From Xanthobacteraceae bacterium (GTDB lineage: Bacteria; Pseudomonadota; Alphaproteobacteria; Rhizobiales; Xanthobacteraceae): a stretch of 24,939 nucleotides of DNA. Positions 16,536 to 23,375 of the stretch are shown here, in pieces. Within the stretch, counting starts at the first letter, position 1, and each line of letters begins with the position of its first letter. The stretch is from positions 1 through 24,939 of the forward strand of contig JASHRR010000181.1 of NCBI GenBank assembly GCA_030037185.1, written 5' to 3'. The notes below the pieces were generated by a model. The model saw nothing but the letters and a program-made list of their open reading frames with translations. It was not told the origin of the DNA and did no database searches. A program made the translations under genes and the position numbers.

Positions 16536-17621
16536 GTGGAACGACCACAAGCCGCGGTGATCGGCACCGGCTGGTGCGGGGGCATCCGCGCCGAAACGCT
16601 CGCGCGCTCCGCCCTGTGCCGCAAGCTGCATATCTGCGAGATTCGCCCGGATCGCCTTGCCGAGGTCAAGGCCCTCACCAATCCGGCAAGCGCAACGCTC
16701 GACTACCACGACATCGTCGGCAATAAAGACATCAGCGTGGTCTATATCTGCACCACGCCCGAGCACACGCACTTTCCAATCGCGCGCGACTGCCTGCGGG
16801 CCGGCAAACACGTGCTGCTCGAGAAGCCGATCGCCATGGAGCTGTTCGAGGCCGACGAGCTCATTGCAATCGCCAAGCGCAGCGGCCTGAAGTTCACGAT
16901 CGGGTATTCGCAGCGCTTTAATCCCAAGATCGCTTATGCCAAGAAGCAGATCGCCGACGGCATGCTCGGCAAGCCGGTGTCGGTGATGGTGAGCCGGCAT
17001 ATCACGCGCAATCTCGGCAAAAGGATCGCCAGCCGGACGCGGCTGTCGCCGGCCGCCATGGAATCGACCCATGACCTCGACTTCGTGTTCTGGCTGCTGG
17101 AGCCGGCCAAACCCGCACGGGTCTATTCGCAAGGCGCTTACGGATTCATGCAGGGGATCAACGGCTCGTTCGACATCATGTGGACGACGGTGACCATGGA
17201 TGACGGCACCCTGGTGGCGATCGGCGGCGGCTGGAACCTGCCGCCAAGCTATCCGAACTACTGCGCCACCTGGATGGAGATCACCGGCACCGAGGGCTCG
17301 CTGTTCCTCGACGACACCCAACGCGACAACTGGCTCAATACGGTTTCGCAGGGCACGCAATTCGCGATGTCGACGATGCCGGGCGAGCAGGTCGACCACG
17401 TGTTCGCCGGCCAGATGGGCCCGGAGACCCTGCATTTCCTCGAATCGGTAATGCGCGATCGGGCGCCCCTGGTTTCGCCCGAAAGCGCGCGCCGCGTGAT
17501 GGAGTGTTATCTGGCGGCCGATCTGTCTGCCGAATGCGGCGAGCCGGTCGAGGTGCCGATGAACAACCAGGCGCTGGCAGCGGTGCAGGATTTGTACAGC
17601 AAATTCCGGGCGCCGATATAG
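16536..17621 (+). CDS. Gfo/Idh/MocA-family NAD(P)-dependent oxidoreductase
   Basis: A 361-residue oxidoreductase with an N-terminal Rossmann domain (VIGTGWCGG, residues 8-16) and the family signature AGKHVLLEKPIAMELFEADE (EKP at 96-98). The C-terminal alpha/beta domain includes STHDLDFVFWLLEP, carrying the expected His179 and Asp182. The GTG start at 16536 has GAGGAG 7 bases upstream. Members act on sugars, inositols and cyclic diols. The substrate here is unknown, and nothing adjacent forms a sugar pathway. It is convergent with the dioxygenase genes across 108 bases, in which I see no clear terminator. Confidence 0.9.
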   Translation: MERPQAAVIGTGWCGGIRAETLARSALCRKLHICEIRPDRLAEVKALTNPASATLDYHDIVGNKDISVVYICTTPEHTHFPIARDCLRAGKHVLLEKPIAMELFEADELIAIAKRSGLKFTIGYSQRFNPKIAYAKKQIADGMLGKPVSVMVSRHITRNLGKRIASRTRLSPAAMESTHDLDFVFWLLEPAKPARVYSQGAYGFMQGINGSFDIMWTTVTMDDGTLVAIGGGWNLPPSYPNYCATWMEITGTEGSLFLDDTQRDNWLNTVSQGTQFAMSTMPGEQVDHVFAGQMGPETLHFLESVMRDRAPLVSPESARRVMECYLAADLSAECGEPVEVPMNNQALAAVQDLYSKFRAPI

Positions 17622-17729
17622 GGCAAGAGGCATCGCAAACGGCGCTGACGATTAAGTGCTGCCTGTCCTGGCCGGCCGGGAGAGGCGTCTTGCCGGCGCC
17701 GTCAGGATGGCAGGGCGTCGCCCCGCCGC

Positions 17730-18236
17730 TCACAAAATAAAACTCACCGAGCCCATCGGCCCGAGTTCGTGTGCATCAAGAGTGGCGCGCCGTTCGGCGA
17801 TCTTCAGTACCCCGCCAACCCGACGCAGCTTGTAGCGATAGTGGCCAACGAATTCGCGCACCGGTTCGCCGCGGCGATAGCGATACACCGCGAAGTTGGC
17901 GGCGATCGCGACGGTGTCGCCGTCAACGCCGACGATCCGCACATTGGTGATGAGGCGCCGCGTGCGCGACGGCGGATATTCGGCATGGCAGTTCGGATCC
18001 TTGAGGCGGATCACGCGCTCGCGCAGGCGCACGATGTCGTCGGCGATGGTGAACAGGGTTGTGCGATGATCGGCGTCGGGCTGGTCGTTCGGCGGGACAT
18101 AATAGGCCGCATCGTCGGTGAGCAGCGTGAGCCAGTCGTCGAGCTTCCAGTTGTCGAGCAGGTCGGCCTCGTGAAACAGGAGGTCCTCGATCTCGGCGCG
18201 CGAAACGGTTGCGGCTCCATCCAGCGGCTTGTTCAT
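17730..18236 (-). CDS. aromatic-ring-hydroxylating dioxygenase, beta (small) subunit
   Basis: Structural subunit of a Rieske non-haem-iron oxygenase, 168 residues, in the SnoaL/NTF2-like fold. Typical segments are EIEDLLFHEADLLDNWKLDD, WLTLLTDDAAYYVPPND and SRTRRLITNVRIVG, then FVGHYRYKLRRV and LKIAERRATLDAHELG. The family's usual length is 160-180. Its ATG overlaps the alpha-subunit stop codon by four bases (ATGA), so the two are translated together. It is the last gene of the minus-strand set. Confidence 0.93.
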   Translation of the reverse strand: MNKPLDGAATVSRAEIEDLLFHEADLLDNWKLDDWLTLLTDDAAYYVPPNDQPDADHRTTLFTIADDIVRLRERVIRLKDPNCHAEYPPSRTRRLITNVRIVGVDGDTVAIAANFAVYRYRRGEPVREFVGHYRYKLRRVGGVLKIAERRATLDAHELGPMGSVSFIL

Positions 18237-19543
18237 CTGGGGTGCGCCTCCATCAGCTCGCTCCAGCGCCGCCAGAACACGCGCAGATGTTCCTCGTCGG
18301 TGTTGGTGTGCTCGGTCTTGCCCATGCCGCGCGAAAGGTCGTTCCAGGGCACTTCGCGCCAGCTCGCATAGCCCTGTTGTGCATTTTCCAGCGCCGCGAC
18401 GTCGTCGGGCGTCGCAAAGCCGCCGGGACCGTAGAAGGTCAGGAAGGCGTGGAGCCGCCGGGCGCGCTGCGCCTCGGTCTCCTCCACGGGGCCGAGTGCC
18501 CAGGCGGTGACGTGCATGAGATCAGGGGCCACCGGGGTGAAGTTGCGCACGGTGACGGACGAGCCGTCATTGATCACGAGGTTGGGGAAGATCGCAAGAT
18601 TGCGGTTGGTGTCCGCCACCCGGGCGGCACGCTGCTCCCCGAGCCGGGCGACCAGCTCGGCCCTGATGGCTTCGATGTCGGCGATAGCGTCCTCGCCATA
18701 CACCGAAATCCATCGCGCTACCGGCCGGCCGCGATAGTTCGGATTGTCGGTGGTGAGATGGCCGTTGCCAAGGTCCCGGCCGAGGCCCTTGGTGGGTAAC
18801 AGCAGCCCCGAGCCCTTCGGCGGGCTCATGTTGACACCGGAATTGCGCATGTAGTTGAGCCAGGTCGAATGGGTGGCGATGAGGTGATAGTCATCGACGC
18901 TGTTCTCGACCAGAAGCTTCCAGTTGGCCTTGATGTCGTATTCCTGGACGCCGGCAATGATCTCCATGCGGCCGGAGGGCGATTGATCGACCACCAGATC
19001 GATATAGGCCTTGGCGCCGGCCAGATAGGTTTCGAGATCGACGGCAGCGCGGTCGAAATTTACGAAATAGAAATCCTTGTAGGCTTCGAGCCGCGGCACA
19101 GGGGCAAGCCCCATGACGGACTTATCGAAGCTTGGCGGATAGGAGTCCTCGTCCGGCACCCCGCGCAGCGTGCCGTCGATGTTGTAGGTCCAGCCATGAT
19201 ACATGCAGTAGAACCCGCGCGCATTGCCTTCGCGTTCGCGGCACACGATGGCGCCGCGGTGACGGCATGAGTTGATGAGGCCGTGCACCGCGCCATTGCG
19301 ATCGCGGCAAAAGATCACCGGCCGGCCCGCCACAGAACGCGTCTTGTAGTCCCCCGGATTGCGCACCTCCGAGGCATGCCCGAGGTAGATCCAACAGCGA
19401 TCGAATACCGCCTGCTGCTCGTGCCGGAAAATCTCCTGCGATACGAACACCCGGCGACTGACCGCAAAGGAGAGGTTCTCGCGGCTCTCGCGCACCAGCG
19501 GCGCCCCGTTGAGACCGCCGCTGCCGGTATGCAGATCGTTCAT
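18233..19543 (-). CDS. aromatic-ring-hydroxylating dioxygenase, alpha (catalytic, Rieske) subunit
   Basis: Catalytic subunit, 436 residues. The Rieske [2Fe-2S] ligands are Cys93 and His95 (CRHRG) and Cys113 and His116 (CMYHGW). The mononuclear iron site is ENSVDDYHLIATH, with bridging Asp217, His220 and His225. The third ligand is probably Asp380 or Asp381 in FATPDDVAALENAQQG. The subunit adds O2 across an aromatic ring to give a cis-dihydrodiol, or demethylates or hydroxylates in some members. The reductase and ferredoxin needed for electron supply are not in the window. The beta subunit follows with a 4-base overlap, and a dihydrodiol-dehydrogenase-like gene lies 120 bases upstream on the same strand. 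Confidence 0.95.
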   Translation of the reverse strand: MNDLHTGSGGLNGAPLVRESRENLSFAVSRRVFVSQEIFRHEQQAVFDRCWIYLGHASEVRNPGDYKTRSVAGRPVIFCRDRNGAVHGLINSCRHRGAIVCREREGNARGFYCMYHGWTYNIDGTLRGVPDEDSYPPSFDKSVMGLAPVPRLEAYKDFYFVNFDRAAVDLETYLAGAKAYIDLVVDQSPSGRMEIIAGVQEYDIKANWKLLVENSVDDYHLIATHSTWLNYMRNSGVNMSPPKGSGLLLPTKGLGRDLGNGHLTTDNPNYRGRPVARWISVYGEDAIADIEAIRAELVARLGEQRAARVADTNRNLAIFPNLVINDGSSVTVRNFTPVAPDLMHVTAWALGPVEETEAQRARRLHAFLTFYGPGGFATPDDVAALENAQQGYASWREVPWNDLSRGMGKTEHTNTDEEHLRVFWRRWSELMEAHPR

Positions 19544-19569
19544 AGCCCGATATCCCGCTGACCGGCCGG

Positions 19570-19600
19570 ATCATACAACAAGCGGCGGGCGAGTAGGCAA
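19570..19600 (-). promoter_or_regulatory. weak promoter candidate before the dioxygenase alpha gene
   Basis: Read on the minus strand, TTGCCT and TATGAT are separated by 19 bases. The -10 is close to consensus, but the spacer is long. It ends about 26 bases before the ATG at 19543, so the dioxygenase genes may have their own start site. Confidence 0.25.
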
Positions 19601-19663
19601 TATCGTGTTGGCTCGCTTGGGGCGGCGCCAACGGCAGCTGCCAGTGCCTCCAACCGCCACGCC

Positions 19664-20836
19664 TCACATCCGAACCTGATGCTTCAACCCCACCTCCCGT
19701 CCCTCTCGCGCCGACCTCTGGATGGCGAGCGCGACTTCGAGCGTTGCTTTGCCCCAGCGGCCGTCGTGCAGCGGCCTGCGGCCGGTGCGGATGGCGGTTG
19801 CGAGGTCGTCGAGGACGTTGCCGCGGCCGGCAAAGCGCGGCCCCTGCGGGAGTGCGATCTCGCGCCGGCCGTCCTCTCCATAGAGCAGGACGCCATCTTC
19901 GCAGGCGCGCAGCTCGCCGCGCGCGCAGGTCGCGATGGTGAGGCCGAAATGCGGCTGATGGAGCGGCTCGCCGGTGTCAGCCGCGCCGTAGGCGTAGTTG
20001 GCGGTGCGCAATTCGGTCTCGCTGCGCGTGCGCGCCGCAAGGGCGCGGCGCGCTGCGCCGTGGGCCGGCTGCTTGGCGCCCCCGCGTTCGGAAATCCAGC
20101 CGTGCAACTCGTCGCTGTCGAAGAAATCATAGCCGCTATAGACGATGGAGGCGGCGGCGCCGTCCTCAAAGGCGAGGAAGGCGGCGGCGTGGCCTTCGGT
20201 GGGCCGCGCCGGATCAAGCCCGCCGGCCAGGGCCCGCACGCTTTTGACGCGGCCGCCGCCGAGCAGGCGCACGATGTCGATCTGATGCGGCATCTGGTTG
20301 AACAGGATGCCGCCGCCCTGCGCGGTGTCGAGCTCCTCGGGGCGCCGCGGCCGATAGAGATAATTGGTGTAATTCCACGATGCGATCATGCCGAGGGGGC
20401 CGAGCTGCCGCGACGCGATGATCGCGCGCATGGCGCGGATCGCCGGATCGAAAGCGTGGGTATGGCCGACGATAAGGTGAACGCGCGCCGTCTCGACCGC
20501 CGCAATGATGGCATCGCAATCGGCGAGTGTGAGGGCCATCGGCTTTTCCAGGATGATGTGCTTTCCGCAGGCAGCCGCGAGGCCTGCGTGGGCGGCGTGA
20601 AACTGGTGCGGCGTTGCGATGTAGACCGCATCGACGGCCGGGTCGTCGCACAGTGGGCGAATATCCGAATAGGTATCGGCCCCGAAATCCTGCGCGAATG
20701 CTTGCCGGGGGCCGACCTGGGGCTCCGCCCCGGCGGCTATTCGGAAGCCCGGGTGACGCGCCGCCGCCTCCACCATGACGGCACCCGCCATGCCGAGGCC
20801 GGCGATGCCAAGGCCGATCGGCTTTCGGTCGGCCAT
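19664..20836 (-). CDS. Gfo/Idh/MocA-family dehydrogenase, possible aromatic cis-dihydrodiol dehydrogenase
   Basis: A 390-residue oxidoreductase. The Rossmann motif is LGIAGLGMAGAVM near residue 9, followed by VDAVYIATPHQFHAAHA, and KHIILEKPMALTLADCDAII carries the EKP signature at 97-99. GHTHAFDPAIRAMRAII and GGGILFNQMPHQIDIVRLLGGG form the substrate side. The pattern resembles Pht4-type phthalate 4,5-dihydrodiol dehydrogenases, which fits the neighbouring dioxygenase; this is inference from memory of the family. The ATG at 20836 is chosen because it overlaps the stop of the preceding hydroxylase by one base (TGATG). The frame is open a further 15 codons upstream. The protein would regenerate NADH while re-aromatising the ring. 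Confidence 0.85.
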   Translation of the reverse strand: MADRKPIGLGIAGLGMAGAVMVEAAARHPGFRIAAGAEPQVGPRQAFAQDFGADTYSDIRPLCDDPAVDAVYIATPHQFHAAHAGLAAACGKHIILEKPMALTLADCDAIIAAVETARVHLIVGHTHAFDPAIRAMRAIIASRQLGPLGMIASWNYTNYLYRPRRPEELDTAQGGGILFNQMPHQIDIVRLLGGGRVKSVRALAGGLDPARPTEGHAAAFLAFEDGAAASIVYSGYDFFDSDELHGWISERGGAKQPAHGAARRALAARTRSETELRTANYAYGAADTGEPLHQPHFGLTIATCARGELRACEDGVLLYGEDGRREIALPQGPRFAGRGNVLDDLATAIRTGRRPLHDGRWGKATLEVALAIQRSAREGREVGLKHQVRM

Positions 20837-23214
20837 CAGTCGGGCCGCGACTTTGACGGTGCCGCCTTGAGTGCCGCCCACACGCGCGCCGGGGTGGCCG
20901 GCATGTCGATATGCGCGATGCCGCGCACCGACAAGGCGTCGACCACCGCGTTCATGATGGCGGCGAGCGCCGGGGTAATGCCGGCCTCACCGCCGCCTTT
21001 GACCCGCAGCGGATTGTTCTTCGTCGGGTCCTCCGCGAGATCGACCCGCAAGCTTGGCGCCATGTCGGCGCGCGGCATGGCGTAATCCATGAAGCTGCCG
21101 GTCAGCACCTGTCCGGACGACGGATCATGAGTGACGCATTCTGACAGCGCCTGCCCGGCGCCCTGGAGGATGCCGCCATGAACCTGGCCATGCACGATCA
21201 GCGGATTGATCGCCTGACCGCAATCATCAACCGATGCGTAGCGCGTGAGCGCCACCGCGCCGGTCTCAGGATCGATCTCGACCTCGCAGACACCGGCGCC
21301 GGTCGGGTAGGCCGGGATGCGGCCGGTGAAACGCGCCTCGCTGGTCAGGGGCGCGCGCAGCTGCGGCGGCAGCGCCGTCTCGGTCGCGACGGCCTTCGCA
21401 ATATCGAAGATATCGAGCCGGCGATTCGATCGTGGCGATGCGAAGAAAGCGCCATCGAAGCTCACCTCGCCCTCGGCACAGTCAGCAAGCGCCGCAAAAA
21501 CCCGGCGGGCCTGGCCGACGATCCGCCCCGACGCTTCGACCAGCAGCGTGCCGGCGAGCCGCATCGAGCGGTCCGAATGGGTGCCTCCGCCGGCCGGCAC
21601 AACGGCGGTGTCGCCGGTCACGAGCTTTACCTCCTGCGGGCTGATGCCGAGCCGGTCGGCGAGCACCTGCGCGAAGGTCGTCTCATGCCCCTGTCCGCTC
21701 GATTGCGTGCCGGCGATCGCCTCGACTTCGCGGGTCTCGCGCACCGTCACCCGTACATACTCGCTCGGCATTCCGACCGGACACTCGACATAATTCGCCA
21801 GGCCGATGCCAGCGAGCTTGCCGCGCTTTCTCGCCTCGCGGCGGCGGCCAGCAAAGCCGTGCCAATCGGCGAGTTTCATCACCGCATCCATGTTGGCATG
21901 AAAATTTCCGCTATCATAGGTCAGTCCGGTCGCCGACGTGTAGGGCAGCTGCGCGCGGCGGATCAGATTGCGCCGCCGCAGCACCATGCGGTCGATGCCG
22001 AGGCGGCGCGCGGCGATGTCGAGCAGCCGCTCGATCGCGAAGGTGGCCTCCGGGCGTCCGGCGCCGCGAAACGGCGCAGTCGGCACCGTGTTGGTCAGCG
22101 CGCCGCGGATCGCGACAGTGGCAAGGGGAATGTCGTAGACGGTCGGGGTGACCCGATAGGCGTTGGACAACGGCACATAGGTCACCGGATGGGCGCCGAT
22201 ATTTCCCGTCATGGTGATCGCCAGGGCGAGAATTTTTCCGTCCGGCGCGAGCGCCAGGCTTGCCTCGGTGATGATATCGCGGCCCTGGTAGTCGGCAAGG
22301 AAAGCCTGCGTGCGGTCTCCCGTCCACTTTACCGGACGCCCGACCTGGCGCGCCGCCCAGGTGACCATCACCTGCTCGGGATAGACATTGTTGAGAAGTC
22401 CGAAGGCGCCGCCGACGTCGTGGGTGATGGCGTGCACGCGCTCGGACGGGACGCCCAGGCAGGCCGCGATCGTGTGCTTGACCCGTACGGCCCCCTGGCT
22501 GCCGGTGAGGATCGTATAGATGCCGTCCGTTTCGTGGTAGGCGCCGATGGCGGCGCGCGGCTCCATATGGGCGGAGGCGATGCGCTGATTGCGGAAGGTC
22601 TGGGTGACGATGAGATGTGCCGAGGCGAAAGCGGCGCGGCAGGCGGCCTGGTCGCCGAATGTGGTATCGATTGCCGAATTGCCGGGAAGGTCATCGTGCA
22701 GCTGCGGCGCGTCCGGCGCCAGCGCCGCAAGCGAATCGGTGACCGCAGGAAGCACATCATAGTGTACGGCGACGCTTTCCGCGGCATCCTGTGCGGCCCA
22801 TTGCGAGGCGGCGATCACCATCGCGACCGGCTCGCCGGTGAATCGTGCCCGCTCTTCGGCGAGCGGCAGATGCGGCGTCTCGAACGGCGCTTGACGGCCG
22901 GGTTCTGTGAACGCCTTCACCTTCACGTCATAGGTGCTGGCCGGATTGGCCATGTGGCCGATGCCGCGCCCGCCGGTTGCGGCGTAATCGCGGGCGGTGA
23001 AGACACCGATCACCCCGGGGAGCTTGGCGGCGGCATCGGTATCGATCGACACAATGCGCGCATGCGGATGGGGCGATCGAACGAAGGCCGCATAGGCTTG
23101 GTTGCCGAAGGCGAAATCGTCGGTGAAGCGCCCGCGCCCACAGACAAGACGCAGGTCCTCCAAGCGCGGCAGCGGCCGGCCGATATATGGCTCGCGCCCT
23201 CCAGTGTTGGCCAT
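20836..23214 (-). CDS. xanthine-dehydrogenase-family (CoxL-type) molybdopterin-binding subunit
   Basis: Large catalytic subunit of a molybdenum hydroxylase, 792 residues, with no export signal. Features in order: IGRPLPRLEDLRLVCGRGRFTDD at the N-terminus; SAHMEPRAAIGAY (218 region); HDVGGAFG (265-272); TAPFRGAGRPEA (379-390); QSSGQGHETTFAQVLADRLG; VDDCGQAINP; and catalytic Glu743 in GGGEAGITPA. The active-site loop is the form-II type (GAGRPE) rather than the AYRCSFR loop of true CO dehydrogenase, so aldehyde or heteroaromatic oxidation is likelier than CO. Its stop overlaps the next gene's ATG by one base. No medium (FAD) or small (2Fe-2S) subunit gene adjoins it in the window. The ATG at 23214 has AGGCGGAG about 7 bases upstream. 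Confidence 0.93.
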   Translation of the reverse strand: MANTGGREPYIGRPLPRLEDLRLVCGRGRFTDDFAFGNQAYAAFVRSPHPHARIVSIDTDAAAKLPGVIGVFTARDYAATGGRGIGHMANPASTYDVKVKAFTEPGRQAPFETPHLPLAEERARFTGEPVAMVIAASQWAAQDAAESVAVHYDVLPAVTDSLAALAPDAPQLHDDLPGNSAIDTTFGDQAACRAAFASAHLIVTQTFRNQRIASAHMEPRAAIGAYHETDGIYTILTGSQGAVRVKHTIAACLGVPSERVHAITHDVGGAFGLLNNVYPEQVMVTWAARQVGRPVKWTGDRTQAFLADYQGRDIITEASLALAPDGKILALAITMTGNIGAHPVTYVPLSNAYRVTPTVYDIPLATVAIRGALTNTVPTAPFRGAGRPEATFAIERLLDIAARRLGIDRMVLRRRNLIRRAQLPYTSATGLTYDSGNFHANMDAVMKLADWHGFAGRRREARKRGKLAGIGLANYVECPVGMPSEYVRVTVRETREVEAIAGTQSSGQGHETTFAQVLADRLGISPQEVKLVTGDTAVVPAGGGTHSDRSMRLAGTLLVEASGRIVGQARRVFAALADCAEGEVSFDGAFFASPRSNRRLDIFDIAKAVATETALPPQLRAPLTSEARFTGRIPAYPTGAGVCEVEIDPETGAVALTRYASVDDCGQAINPLIVHGQVHGGILQGAGQALSECVTHDPSSGQVLTGSFMDYAMPRADMAPSLRVDLAEDPTKNNPLRVKGGGEAGITPALAAIMNAVVDALSVRGIAHIDMPATPARVWAALKAAPSKSRPD

Positions 23215-23310
23215 CTCCGCGCTCCGCCTGATCGGATTTGTGCCCGCTCCTTATCGCGGCTCGCCGGATTTTTGAACCTCTAAGTTTGCCCGTGGTGGCG
23301 GTTATGCGGG

Positions 23311-23339
23311 TTGACTTTTTCCGCTGCTGCTCATGCTGT
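23311..23339 (+). promoter_or_regulatory. candidate promoter in the divergent CoxL/CoxL region
   Basis: TTGACT at 23311-23316 is a good -35. With a 17-base spacer the -10 would be TGCTGT, which is weak. It reads toward the hydroxylase starting at 23376, within the 161-base gap between the two divergent large-subunit genes. Confidence 0.3.
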
Positions 23340-23375
23340 TACGGGCGTGAACGAAACCTCGCGACGGACGGCCTC

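Noticed and set aside
21178..23283. A 701-codon open frame on + opposite the CoxL-type gene
   Set aside because: Antisense shadow in GC-rich DNA; low-complexity Arg/Gly/Ala-rich translation with no family motifs, while the minus strand carries an intact, motif-complete enzyme.
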